Positions 39,201 through 42,376 of a DNA stretch of 64,000 nucleotides are shown here, one piece after another (positions within the stretch are counted from its first letter, which is position 1; every line of letters begins with the position of its first letter). A model generated the notes under the pieces. That model had not been told where the DNA came from. It made no database searches and saw only the letters and a list, made by a program, of their open reading frames with translations. This stretch comes from Wyeomyia smithii (Eukaryota; Arthropoda; Insecta; Diptera; Culicidae), in the NCBI RefSeq assembly GCF_029784165.1, contig NC_073695.1, positions 162,226,261 to 162,290,260 on the forward strand, read 5' to 3'. Both the position numbers and the translations under genes were made by a program.

Positions 39201-41722
39201 ATTTTTTGGTCAGTAATTTTTTTTTGTACAGTGTATATTTTTTTATGATGCATTTTTAATTCCCTACAACTCATTCTCAGACAGTTTTTATATACAACCA
39301 ACGGTTTCTGGGCTACAATGCTTCGAATAAAACCTATACCCAAAGGCATACGCCCTTTTAGAATGAAACTCATGGGTGCAAAAAATCTCTGCATCTGTAA
39401 AAAATGCTCAGCTTGCAAAGCCAAATACGTGTGCAAAGTTTTATTCAAATCAAAAATGGTCGATATTCGACCATAGGTCATTTGGCGCGATTCTGCTCAA
39501 TAACAACCTTTTACAGACATACCAGTTGTAGATTCAAAAGTTACACATACACACACATCCAAACATACATACAGAAAACGTCCAGTTCGTCGAATGGTGA
39601 CATTCAGTCATTTGGGCCAATTTTCTACGTATGGTTTGCCAGTGATTGCTATACCTTTCTAGGAAAAAGACCAAATTCCTTTTGTCTCAGGTGTATTTTT
39701 TCTGGAAGAATAATACAAATTTCTCACGCTCGACGCCTGGGTTCGAATCCCACCGCCGACATAGGTGTCGATGGTTGTGAGGTGGCGTGATCCACTCACA
39801 ACCAACCCAACTGGTCTAGATTCAATCCTAGCCGACACCGGGAGATTTTCTGAGGCGAAAAATCTCTGGGATCACGCCTTCCATCGCATGAGGAAGTAAA
39901 GCCGTTGGCGCCGGTCCGTTTATAAACGGGTCGTTAGGGTCCTGGGTGTGGAGTCGCCTCCCTGGGCGTCGGTGATTGGCCACAAGAGTGGCGGAAATAG
40001 ACCGACGGAAAATAAGCGAGAATAAAAAAAAAATACAAATTTCTACAACTTTGCTGAAGACGTTATAGAGTAACGGGGGTATTTTGGCCAGCTTTGGGAA
40101 GTGTTCGCAGAGTTTATTAAAAACAAACACAATTTTTCAACATAAATACCTACTCTATTATACCACTGTTAAAAGCTGAGTGTCTATTTTAATATACACC
40201 GTTCAACAATGCAATATATTGAAAAATATCCTAGAAATATCAAAATTTCTACGAAGTACTAAAAACATATTTTGGTCCACTAAATTTTTACTTTGGCCCA
40301 CCTTTATATCTACAGACGTGTATGGAAATAGTTCGGACTAATTATATTTAAGATCATCATCGGTATTTTTAGAACAAAAATAGTTGGTTTCAGGAGAATG
40401 GGTTTAATTAAAAAAAAACACTACCTAGAGCCAGTTTTTCGCCGAAAATTAAAGTGTAGTATGATTCTTAGGTGTGTTCTTCAATGTTGCATGCATAGTT
40501 TTCTAATATTCATTCAATTCATCAGATAAAATACGTAAAATGTTACCGGGTGGGCCAAAATATGAATGTTGGCCAAAATACCTCCGTTACCCTATAATCG
40601 AAACGAAACGTTCTAACTTTAATTTGTTTCTTTCAAAAATGAACTTTCTTAGAAAACTTTTTTTTTTCGTACGAATAAAAATTTTTGGAGTGTTTGTTTT
40701 TTCGGAAATACAAATTTATTATCTATAACTTTGCCAAAGACATCTCACTAACCGTTTTAACTCTGAAAATATTTGTAACCATCAATGCCAATGCCATAGT
40801 ATTTTTATATAGCTTCTTAAATATGAGTCGTGCTTCAAAAATAAAATGGCATCTTTTGTCCATAGAAACGCCTATGCAAAGTTTCAACCAAATCAAAAAA
40901 CGAATCTTATAATTAAGATTCGTGGGGGAAGGGGGGTAATGAAAAAATGTACAAAGACTTATTATTGAGGGAGGGGGTCAAAACTTCCAAAATAAGTACT
41001 TACGTAATTTGTGGATGACGCCTAACGCCAGAAGTAGCTACACAGAGTCGAAAGATTAAATGAAATCATTGCTACCAGGTGATGACCGAATTTCGGTTTC
41101 ATGGGATGTACATCAGCTTAATGATCAAAGACATAGCCCGACATTAAAATTCATCACAACATTTAAGAGCTGAAACTAAAACAATGCATAATGACGTTTT
41201 TTGAATGATTTACAGGTTTTACTATGTACACGACGTGTGTGATATGGTTAGCATTCATTCCATTATACTTTGGAACAGGAAATAATGTTCAACTTCGCAT
41301 AACATCGATGTCGGTTACGATTAGTTTATCGGCAACAGTAACTCTAGCTTGTTTGTTTTCTCCTAAGGTATCTTTCAGAAATAGTTTAGTAGTTTGCAAT
41401 AGTTTAATATCGTTATTATTGTTTCTTTTAGCTGTACATAATTTTAATTCGACCAGAGCGCAACATAAGACAAAGTATGATGCCTATTCGATACAGTACT
41501 ATAAACAAAACAACAGGGTCTGCGCAATCATCAATGATGGCAGCTGTTATTGTTACAGCGGCAACGTGCAATGAAAATGAAAAGGTGATAAAAAATGTTT
41601 CAAACGAAAACATTGCCGCTAGTTATTAGACGCTAATGATAAAACTTAACTTTAGGAACAAAACAGGGCGCGTATTCACTAAAACGAAGAAAGAAGAGAT
41701 CGATTTTATTCTGTGCGATTAA
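29..41722 (+). CDS. mGluR: Metabotropic glutamate receptor gene, 5' partial, ten or eleven exons
   Basis: Class C G-protein-coupled receptor, acting at the plasma membrane as a glutamate or related amino-acid sensor. Exons encode, in order, the end of the Venus-flytrap ligand domain (GSDGW and CDVMKP motifs), the cysteine-rich domain, seven membrane helices and a short tail. All introns are GT-AG and the codon phases (1, 2, 1, 0, 2, 2, 0, 1, 0, 2 at successive exon ends) match at every join. The third intracellular loop reads TRKTPEAFNESKYIG and helix 6 GFTMYTTCVIWLAF, as in group II/III receptors; I judge it closer to fly mGluRA than to mangetout, from memory of the families. Signal peptide and first lobe lie left of the window. 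Introns 2, 3 and 8 are 4.6, 23.2 and 11.5 kb and full of transposons. Confidence 0.88.
349..523 (+). CDS. mGluR: mGluR exon: FWEDHFQC segment
   Basis: Acceptor CTAAGCAG, donor GTAAGT. It encodes EFWEDHFQCKYPGSPL through FVSDAVMSFGYAIK, the conserved FW-E-x-F-x-C region of the ligand domain, with Cys residues expected to pair within the lobe. The intron before it is only 68 nt. It ends in phase 2. Confidence 0.92.
698..854. mobile_element. TIR element made of TTACGCG minisatellite (copy A)
   Basis: 157-bp element flanked by TA on both sides. Terminal inverted repeats read CACTAAGGTCGC and, from the other end, CACTTAAGTCGC, each followed by TTTTTACGCG. The interior is a run of TTTTTTACGCG and GATTCCGGAATT units. 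A second, inverted copy lies at 43779-44000. TA duplication suggests mobilisation by a Tc1/mariner-type transposase (inference). Confidence 0.75.
871..970 (+). repeat. Tandem duplication of a 50-bp unit
   Basis: Two head-to-tail copies (871-920 and 921-970) starting ACGTCGAATAACTCATAG, identical except for the last base. Near identity points to a recent local duplication. Confidence 0.95.
971..1876. repeat. AT-rich intron with decayed CCGCGTAAA-type repeats
   Basis: No exon seen. At 1430-1510 and 1665-1835 there are degenerate runs of CCGCGTxAAAAA and AAATTTCGAAAxCC units related to the TTACGCG elements. The segment AAGAATGAAAAACCATTA in 1683-1700 recurs at 6010-6027 next to the same CCGCG motif, showing an older relative of the family. 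Confidence 0.6.
1877..2013. mobile_element. Short hairpin element (MITE-like)
   Basis: 137 bp with 28-bp inverted ends differing by one base; each end starts TTATCTAA and runs into TTACATAGCCGTTTTT. AT-rich interior, no ORF. The exact target duplication is masked by flanking TA-rich sequence. Confidence 0.65.
2345..2500. mobile_element. Long-arm hairpin element
   Basis: Two arms of about 57 bp (2349-2405 and 2437-2493) are near-perfect inverted copies, each beginning CTGGAGTACTTTGTGATAAG and continuing through a TACGxxxxAxACGTAAAC stretch. The loop is about 30 bp. It has the structure of a MITE; no reading frame. Confidence 0.65.
2620..3745 (+). mobile_element. tRNA-derived SINE interrupted by a foldback element
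   Basis: The left half (2620-2813) has pol III promoter-like boxes: A-box-like CAGCTGGTCCCGAGG near 2658 and B-box-like GGGTTCGAGTCTCGG near 2700, followed by TAGCCCCGCAATTGTCCTG. The right half (3677-3745) continues GAACAGAAGATAGAGTTCCG to a T-rich tail. The halves are split by the element at 2814-3676. A second copy is at 34260-34395, a 5' fragment at 6115-6141 and a reverse fragment at 28325-28360. It resembles the Feilai-type SINEs of Aedes as I recall them. Confidence 0.65.
2814..3676. mobile_element. Foldback DNA element with AGGCAGAATCACGAA ends, 8-bp TSD
   Basis: 863 bp flanked by AATGAACA (2806-2813 and 3677-3684). The termini start GGGTCTCC and, on the other strand, GGGTTCGCC. Each arm then consists of several copies of a 15-mer close to AGGCAGAATCACGAA (2826-2960; inverted at 3540-3668). 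The interior holds a GC-rich block (3120-3215) rich in GCCGCC/GGCGGC palindromes. No transposase is recognised; the 73-residue open frame at 3117-3338 looks incidental. Confidence 0.75.
3746..4800. other. Intronic sequence without recognised gene
   Basis: AT-rich, no conserved frame. At 4440-4475 a segment inversely resembles 2605-2640 (shared CCATxATGG and CCAGCTTxTTACGC on opposite strands), perhaps a decayed relative of the SINE flank. Confidence 0.5.
4801..5042. mobile_element. TA-flanked MITE
   Basis: 242 bp between TA dinucleotides. The ends are inverted copies: GGGTAATCGCTCC and GGGTAACCGCTCC, followed in both by ATTCATCTCAA and, after a gap, CCTATATTCATCTTAT. It lies 111 bp before the 5154 mGluR exon. 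Confidence 0.75.
5154..5410 (+). CDS. mGluR: mGluR exon: CDVMKP segment, end of ligand domain
   Basis: Acceptor AATAG before 5154, donor GTAAAA after 5410. The first base completes the Lys codon opened at 523, giving NMHKELCNGQPGLCDVMKP and continuing to GEYYQGELRLNMEG. The Lys of CDVMKP aligns with mGluR1 Lys409, which binds the glutamate side-chain carboxylate (family knowledge). An upstream open stretch from 5083 is intron read-through. Confidence 0.92.
5411..6114. other. Start of intron 3, no gene recognised
   Basis: Begins with the GTAAAA donor. AT-rich. Contains at 5995-6060 a fragment of the degenerate CCGCGTAAA repeat seen at 1665-1835. Short open frames show no recognisable similarity. 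Confidence 0.5.
6115..6226 (+). repeat. SINE 5' fragment joined to a (CA)n microsatellite
   Basis: AATGGCGAACACTCTACC and CTCTCAGCT (6115-6141) match the start of the SINE at 2620, then switch at once into about 85 bp of CA repeat with CAGACA and CATACA interruptions. Confidence 0.8.
6360..7432. mobile_element. Candidate TIR element with internal core-promoter-like sequence
   Basis: The outer ends contain inverted GTAGTTCTACGTC / GACGTAGAACTACG blocks (6379-6392 and 7379-7392), followed on the right by AACCTTGCGGTCGTGGC. A related end (CTACGTCAACCACGCGGT) occurs at 28243. Inside, CTATATAAGAG (6708-6718) lies about 30 bp before TCATATTAGTTC, then a CAG-rich stretch (6775-6860) follows. No long ORF. 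Boundaries are approximate. Confidence 0.4.
6708..6750 (+). promoter_or_regulatory. TATA box with start-site-like sequence
   Basis: CTATATAAGAG at 6708-6718 followed after the usual 28-32 bp by TCATATTAG. No ORF of note downstream, so any transcript would be noncoding. Pure pattern match. Confidence 0.3.
8301..8713. mobile_element. hAT-type MITE with 8-bp TSD CATTGATG
   Basis: 413 bp flanked by CATTGATG at 8293-8300 and 8714-8721. The termini are perfect inverted CAGTGATGCCACAT. Subterminal ATCTGTAT and ATACAGAT-like motifs recur throughout. An 8-bp duplication and CAGTG ends are hAT hallmarks. No ORF. Inserted into the LINE relic just after the YADD region. Confidence 0.85.
9358..9726. mobile_element. 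TA-flanked MITE inserted in the LINE relic
   Basis: 369 bp between TA (9356-9357) and TA (9727-9728). Imperfect inverted ends CCGTTTTGATTCAAAC and CCGTACTGCATCAAAT, both continuing TTCGAACA. Omitting it with one TA makes the minus-strand reverse-transcriptase frame continuous. AT-rich interior, no ORF. Confidence 0.82.
10051..10615. other. Decayed repeat-like intron sequence
   Basis: No gene. Two loosely repeated segments (10290-10380 and 10415-10505) share ATCCAATATGTG and TTTTGAAxTxxAxxATGTC, suggesting an old tandem repeat. Confidence 0.4.
10616..12076. mobile_element. Foldback element with about 500-bp arms and 9-bp TSD
   Basis: 1461 bp flanked by ATGTGATAG at 10607-10615 and 12077-12085. 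The left end TAGATTGTCCC and right end (reverse) TAGGGTATCCC lead into long inverted arms (about 10616-11130 and 11560-12076) sharing AATCGATGTTGAAAAAGTC and CCATCACAT blocks. A spacer of about 430 bp has no recognised protein. Long arms and a 9-bp duplication are typical of Mutator-superfamily elements (family knowledge). Confidence 0.75.
13359..14410. mobile_element. pogo-like element, internally decayed
   Basis: 1052 bp between TA dinucleotides (13357-13358; 14411-14412). Ends CACTCCCCCAACAATT and (reverse) CAGTCCCCCACAATT, with further GATCACTT copies inside. It carries a remnant of a helix-turn-helix transposase at 13858-14064. TA duplication and a CAGT end fit pogo/Tigger elements. Confidence 0.65.
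13858..14064 (+). pseudogene. Psq-type helix-turn-helix fragment of a pogo-like transposase
   Basis: The frame reads GSKRKLNSVESLKNTVLKAC, LREAAKSYDVPYGTVHRFLS and then loses similarity. This matches the N-terminal DNA-binding helix-turn-helix (psq/CENP-B N) of pogo-type transposases. The frame opens with TTG rather than ATG and ends after about 68 codons; the DDE catalytic domain is absent. Non-functional remnant. Confidence 0.6.
14828..15423. mobile_element. TA-flanked MITE with CTGCCGGTACC ends
   Basis: 596 bp between TATA on both sides. Perfect inverted CTGCCGGTACC at the ends. Contains a small hairpin at 15044-15093 (ACAAAATATGCGGGTAC against its inverse). The 74-residue open frame overlapping the left end is not recognisable. 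Confidence 0.65.
15508..16596. mobile_element. Tigger-like non-autonomous element
   Basis: 1089 bp between TA (15506-15507; 16597-16598). Ends CAGTGAAACCTCCAGGAG and (reverse) CAGTCAAACTTCCATGAG, with repeated AAATATCGACT subterminal motifs at both sides. No transposase frame remains. Confidence 0.65.
17089..17217 (+). mobile_element. 129-bp MITE, copy 1
   Basis: TA-flanked, with GACCATTTTAC inverted ends. The interior contains GTTATGTCAGCGGTTCCGAG and TTTCATTCATGAATTGAG, identical in the copy at 59241-59378. Confidence 0.8.
17218..17800. other. Intron sequence without recognised gene
   Basis: No gene or clear element. Immediately precedes the target duplication of the LINE at 17814. Confidence 0.5.
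17813..17847 (+). promoter_or_regulatory. Initiator plus downstream promoter element of the LINE
   Basis: TCATTC (17813-17818) matches the insect initiator TCAKTY with A+1 at 17815, the second base of the element. GGACGT at 17842-17847 matches the DPE consensus RGWYVT and occupies +28 to +33 exactly. This is the known architecture of Jockey- and I-type internal promoters. The GGACGT block is kept in copy 2 at about 44295. Confidence 0.7.
18128..19498 (+). pseudogene. LINE ORF1 (gag-like nucleic-acid-binding protein) with one nonsense codon
   Basis: About 456 codons. A Pro-rich N-terminus (PPVPPSPNPPDPDPP) is followed by a conserved central domain and three zinc knuckles: CTNCKQLGHTAAYC, CSKCGETHAEDSC and CIHCGENQHELSTC (about residues 212-262). 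A TAA at 18917-18919 splits the frame; the decayed copy at 45.5 kb has TAC at the same place, so the stop is a mutation in this copy. A Lys/Ser-rich C-terminal part follows. The ATG at 18128 is the first in frame after the 5' UTR. The product would coat the LINE RNA. Confidence 0.85.
19491..23142 (+). pseudogene. LINE ORF2 (endonuclease, reverse transcriptase, RNase H), disrupted
   Basis: The ATG at 19491 overlaps the ORF1 stop. Apurinic-type endonuclease motifs: VLQWNCRN, LCETWL, LILGDFNSHG, GSDHLPI. Reverse transcriptase: YRPIAMLSCIRKLMEKM, GFRRAKGTNDC, FLDIKGAFDSV, GLPQGSCLSPLLYN and catalytic QLADDS (LADD rather than YADD). RNase H: MFYTDGSLLDG, VAELAA, WVPSHCSIPGNEKADSLAK. C-terminal CACGEGYHDIEHVVWSC. 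Breaks: TAA at 21144-21146 inside the reverse transcriptase, and a deletion with frameshift near 22455 (about 35 bp present in copy 2 are missing). Confidence 0.88.
23143..23535 (+). other. LINE copy 1 3' UTR and tail
   Basis: About 390 bp noncoding ending AAATAAACTATAGATGAAG and an A run. The segment AGCGAGGATAAAAAATTTGC is kept in copy 2 near 58890. AATAAA at 23512-23517 is a polyadenylation signal candidate. Confidence 0.75.
23549..24261. other. Intron sequence without recognised gene
   Basis: Begins with the right target duplication's flank. No conserved frame or clear inverted repeat found. Confidence 0.5.
24262..26930 (+). repeat. Triplicated CCTTTCTCCTAGAAAGG repeat family
   Basis: Three head-to-tail units begin near 24268, 24908 and 25497 with CCTTTCTCCTA, CACTGG/CACTGC and GGCCGAATGT, followed by ACTCGACxxxxTTCGACGAA, a TG-rich microsatellite and CTCAGAGATGGCTG-type blocks. 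Further internal repeats of CTCAGAGATGGCT occur at 24760, 25675, 25965 and 26140. The array ends GAGAAAGGCTAAGTCTGACC at 26882, an inverse of the GCCTTTCTC start. Partial minus-strand copies lie at 35720-35965 and 39499-39695. Confidence 0.75.
26931..28644. other. End of intron 3, no gene; two hairpins
   Basis: AT-rich. A hairpin at 27049-27139 has arms sharing GGTTTTATCAA and TATAGCGCT. A second at 28476-28570 pairs CGAGCTTGTATACAAATTTCC with an inverted copy. A reverse SINE fragment lies at 28325-28360 and a TIR-like CTACGTCAACC at 28243. The TCTAG acceptor at 28641 ends the intron. Confidence 0.5.
28645..28778 (+). CDS. mGluR: mGluR exon: cysteine-rich domain, first part
   Basis: Acceptor TTTTTTTCTAG, donor GTAATT. 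It encodes DIQFGIKNPTAPESVC to CCWHCFNCSQYQ with seven Cys residues, typical of the cysteine-rich linker between flytrap and membrane domains. It ends in phase 0. It follows a 23-kb intron. Confidence 0.92.
28836..29026 (+). CDS. mGluR: mGluR exon: end of cysteine-rich domain and helix 1
   Basis: Acceptor AACTCACAG, donor GTACGT. It encodes IQNPTDETHCINCPRGTI, EACQHIPEDYLK and the first membrane helix (AIGAMSFSSLGILMTLFVVG). It ends in phase 2 within a Lys codon. The intron before it is 57 nt. Confidence 0.92.
29085..29219 (+). CDS. mGluR: mGluR exon: helix 2
   Basis: Acceptor TTTTATGTAG, donor GTAAGT. It encodes NNDTPVVRASGRELSYVLL, then the second helix and DIVCGVQR. The RASGRELSY loop is the class C intracellular loop 1 signature. 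The terminal Cys is expected to form the disulfide with extracellular loop 2. Confidence 0.93.
29269..29431 (+). CDS. mGluR: mGluR exon: helices 3 and 4
   Basis: Acceptor ATTTTCAG, donor GTAAAC. It encodes FWSGFSFTVMYASLLTKTNR, IARIF, SAKRPSFISPHSQLVI and helix 4, ending in phase 0 after ISFQ. The TKTNRIARIF loop is the class C intracellular loop 2 involved in G-protein coupling. Confidence 0.93.
29501..29714 (+). CDS. mGluR: mGluR exon: extracellular loop 2 and helix 5
   Basis: Acceptor CATTATTTAG, donor GTAAGT. It encodes ILINAVWMVVSPAHAMHHYP, the loop Cys in NLLVCNSYTDAS, helix 5 and the TRKTPEAFNESKYIG loop. It ends in phase 1; the Gly codon is completed 11.5 kb downstream at 41216. Confidence 0.93.
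29715..30063. other. Start of intron 8
   Basis: Donor GTAAGT at 29715; no element or gene recognised before the long-TIR element. Confidence 0.5.
30064..32411. mobile_element. Long-TIR DNA transposon, copy 1 (internally deleted)
   Basis: About 2.35 kb with inverted arms of about 670 bp (30064-30735 and 31752-32411) sharing TTGAATGAAACTTTGCACAC, GGCGTATGCC-type and CGGTTTCTGxxCTACAATGC blocks. The centre holds one minus-strand frame (31728-30943). Compared with copy 2 at 35966-39498, the middle of the coding region is missing. Outer ends are decayed, so the target duplication is not readable here. Confidence 0.75.
30943..31683 (-). CDS. Unnamed transposon protein, fused N- and C-terminal parts
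   Basis: 246 codons from the first ATG (31683; the open frame extends to 31728 without an ATG). N-terminus MNKVKMKYTKPKCCKPFP, then LNSQAHFNTSLSICDSC; centre KYIVDAEWHFFGKGPCDAIG, CILKRMAGNASL and ITSAKELYDW; C-terminus KYYSFVPISENKVQTKLF. The first 60 residues match the frame at 38600-38424 of copy 2 and the last 60 match 36690-36463, so this is a shortened version of a larger protein. The H-F-F-x-GKGPCD-x-IG motif recurs in many arthropod transposon-linked proteins as I recall, but I cannot name the family or its activity. A TATA-like TATATAAATAC lies about 50 bp upstream. Confidence 0.55.
   Translation of the reverse strand: MNKVKMKYTKPKCCKPFPDYRCSSSLRKLNENVIAKLKILNSQAHFNTSLSICDSCSYWNNSQATVHPFVVYYSESGTLKNISFMIISEVLHHDTVAVQVFIAKLIEKKYRKNFVSLCKFKTKYIVDAEWHFFGKGPCDAIGCILKRMAGNASLAKEHEHPITSAKELYDWSNQQNNKNSSKMSFSWVSYEEYEQGVTEWRIIFKKSLIIAATQKYYSFVPISENKVQTKLFSNDDESFTYDVYKI
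32412..33440. other. Intron sequence with one strong hairpin
   Basis: No gene. A near-perfect hairpin occupies 32818-32924 (listed separately). The rest is AT-rich and unassigned. Confidence 0.5.
32818..32924. repeat. 107-nt near-perfect hairpin
   Basis: Arms of about 47 nt: GCAGGTATTATACGAAGC followed by AAATATTTGCTATTTTTGG, mirrored by CCAAAAATAGCAAATGTTTG and a TAATACCCGC end. The loop is about 10 nt. Three or four mismatches in the stem. It may be a tiny MITE or a hairpin RNA source. Confidence 0.7.
33460..33860. repeat. CCCGAA/CCCGAC minisatellite clusters with terminal palindrome
   Basis: Clusters of AACCCGAACCCGACCCGA-like repeats at 33460-33612 and 33760-33860, separated by a 150-bp unique segment. 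The last cluster ends in a palindrome where CCCGAACCC turns into GGGTTCGGG (33790-33855). Looks like a non-autonomous element of hAT-like type with GTCGGGTT repeats; boundaries are not resolved. Confidence 0.5.
33865..34259. other. Intron sequence without recognised gene
   Basis: Contains a loose inverted pair around 33915 and 34005 (ATACGTTTGCG / CGCAAACGCA with GTCAATTTGACAG-like centre at 33935-33975). No coding signal. Confidence 0.45.
34260..34395 (+). mobile_element. tRNA-derived SINE, second copy
   Basis: Shares with 2650-2800 GAGGTACGATGCT, GCCTAACAA, CCAGTCGTCG, B-box-like GGTTCGATTCCCG and AGTTGGCTGCGAAGTCTGTG. It lacks an internal 28-bp stretch and the 3' half, so it is 3' truncated. 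Confidence 0.65.
34606..35502. mobile_element. TA-flanked element with about 290-bp inverted arms
   Basis: 897 bp between TA dinucleotides. Ends GGTGGGGAA and (reverse) GGGTGGGGAA; arms (34606-34860 and 35215-35502) share TTGGTTTxGTCTCCGCTTGG, AGCATTTCAAAT and GAGCTC blocks in inverse order. No ORF recognised. Confidence 0.65.
35720..35965 (-). repeat. Minus-strand copy of the 24.3-kb repeat, part 1
   Basis: Reverse complement carries GTATCAAATAAACGGGCTA, CACACAACCGAT-type and ATCACGAAACTTCATAG blocks as in 26270-26350. It is cut at 35965 by the transposon 35966-39498 and resumes at 39499. Confidence 0.65.
35966..39498. mobile_element. Long-TIR DNA transposon, copy 2, 4-bp TSD
   Basis: 3533 bp with perfect inverted ends GAGCAGAATCGCGCCAAATG, flanked by AATA at 35962-35965 and 39499-39502. 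The flanks together form one continuous copy of the 24.3-kb repeat family, which confirms the boundaries. Long arms match those of copy 1. The minus strand between 38645 and 36463 carries broken coding segments of one protein. A 4-bp duplication with GAGCAG ends does not fit Tc1/mariner, hAT or Mutator. Confidence 0.8.
36463..38645 (-). pseudogene. Unnamed transposon protein, broken full-length version
   Basis: Segments in order on the minus strand: N-terminal MNKVKMGYTKPEGCKLFPD and SICDSC (38600-38424); NITDGIRKNIFDFDAADEED (about 38110-38045); VKQARRISEVSGILAIPDVR, GHGLPLEVKNEVLQFYDSD and YVSVRKDGKRQHVQKGLL (37402-37160); then after a frameshift KHCKLLGSSRSHNICVCTIH (37109-37050); and C-terminal YHSFVPISENKIQTKLF (36570-36500) with an in-frame TGA before the last residues. 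The Cys/His-rich CVCTIH-x-N motif suggests zinc binding. The segment matching GKGPCD in copy 1 is missing here. Family not identified. Confidence 0.55.
39499..39695 (-). repeat. Minus-strand copy of the 24.3-kb repeat, part 2
   Basis: Reverse complement begins CCTAGAAAGGTATAGCAATC and includes the TTCGACGAACTGGAC and ACATACATACAG segments. It is the other half of the copy interrupted at 35966-39498. Confidence 0.65.
39725..40031 (+). mobile_element. SINE-like element with B box and 13-bp TSD
   Basis: 307 bp flanked by AATACAAATTTCT at 39712-39724 and 40032-40044. Near the left end GGGTTCGAATCCCACC is a perfect tRNA-type B box. GC-rich body (GCCGACACCGGGAG, GTCCTGGGTGTGGAGTCGCC) and A-rich 3' tail. 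No A box at the start, so it is probably 5' truncated. Unrelated to the SINE at 2620. Confidence 0.85.
40068..40592. mobile_element. TATA-flanked MITE with GTATTTTGGCC ends
   Basis: 525 bp; ends GAGTAACGGGGGTATTTTGG and (reverse) GGGTAACGGAGGTATTTTGG, flanked by TATA on both sides. No coding frame. Confidence 0.7.
40593..41215. other. End of intron 8
   Basis: Contains a G-rich stretch (40920-40980, GGGGGAAGGGGGG and GGGAGGGGGTC) next to TTACGTAATTTGTGGATG, resembling the C-rich TIR family at 12.2 and 16.9 kb. No coding signal until the 41216 exon. Confidence 0.5.
41216..41367 (+). CDS. mGluR: mGluR exon: helices 6 and 7
   Basis: Acceptor ATTTACAG, donor GTATCT. It encodes GFTMYTTCVIWLAFIPLYFG and RITSMSVTISLSATVTLACL, ending FSPK in phase 0. 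This places the last two helices after an 11.5-kb intron packed with DNA transposons. Confidence 0.93.
41432..41583 (+). CDS. mGluR: mGluR exon: cytoplasmic tail
   Basis: Acceptor TTTCTTTTAG after a 64-nt intron. It encodes LYIILIRPERNIRQSMMPIR to MMAAVIVTAATCNENE, the conserved membrane-proximal tail. At 41583 there is an AG|GTGATA donor. If unspliced, the frame stops at TGA 41585-41587 after one Arg; if spliced, it could join 41656. Confidence 0.87.
41656..41722 (+). CDS. mGluR: Candidate terminal mGluR exon
   Basis: Acceptor AACTTTAG lies 72 nt after the 41583 donor, a spacing like the neighbouring 57-68 nt introns. The phase fits (Arg codon completed by the first base). It gives RNKTGRVFTKTKKEEIDFIL, then Cys, Asp and TAA at 41720-41722. 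No independent homology is recognised, so this is a splice-model inference. Confidence 0.4.
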
Positions 41723-41965
41723 GTCCCGATTAAAACTTGTTGAAATACATACGATCAGTTTTTTACAAATCATAATAATTAATGAACATTGCCTTTTTTA
41801 TTATTATATTTTTTCAATATTTTTGATCTTATTTACATTTTCTGAGTTGTTTGAATATAAAAACGTTTCAATGTATAACAATGATCTCGAAACATAATGT
41901 TAACAAGGGCATCAACTTGTATTCGGCATTCCTAGATGTTAATCAATGCCGGATACTTAGAACAA
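41723..41965. other. Spacer between the converging genes
   Basis: About 240 bp between the candidate mGluR stop and the MTMR stop. AT-rich. ATATAAAAACG and several A/T runs; no canonical AATAAA is obvious on the + strand. The two 3' UTRs very likely overlap here (inference). Confidence 0.5.
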
Positions 41966-42376
41966 TCAATAATTTATTGATGCACAATCATTAATTGATG
42001 AACCATCATTCAGAAACTCGCCATTGGTGACCAGAACATCCAAGAGCTCTGCATTTGTAGCATTACTTGTGAACGGAAAGAACGAATTTACCACTAATGT
42101 TTTGCTCGTGTGAATTCCAATTTCATCGTTTGGTTTGCTGATGTTATTTTCCGTGCCTAGACCTGCCTCGAAAAGTATGTTTTCACTAGATGCTGACAAT
42201 TGTCCAGTCTGAAGCACCTTTTGGAGTTTGTTTATGTTATTTAAAACCGATCTATTGAAAAGATCTATCTGCGGTTGACCACCATTCCTTATCTCTAGAA
42301 AAGGCATCCAACGGTAATAGCATTGATGCCAAATTTCGATATCTCTCAAAGTACACTGGGGCTCTATAAAACACTT
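41966..42376 (-). CDS. MTMR last exon
   Basis: Acceptor TTTCTTCACAG after a 65-nt intron; 137 codons including the TGA at 41966-41968. It starts KCFIEPQCTLRDIEIWHQCY and ends DGSSINDCASINY. The IWHQCYYRWMPF motif corresponds to the MTMR10/12 LWKLCYFRWVP motif. The tail after about residue 50 looks low in conservation. Confidence 0.83.
   Translation of the reverse strand, partial: KCFIEPQCTLRDIEIWHQCYYRWMPFLEIRNGGQPQIDLFNRSVLNNINKLQKVLQTGQLSASSENILFEAGLGTENNISKPNDEIGIHTSKTLVVNSFFPFTSNATNAELLDVLVTNGEFLNDGSSINDCASINY

Noticed and set aside
41224..41574. 116-codon frame extending mGluR helix 7 without splicing
   Set aside because: The 64-nt intron 41368-41431 has good splice sites and removing it restores the LYIILIRPER tail.
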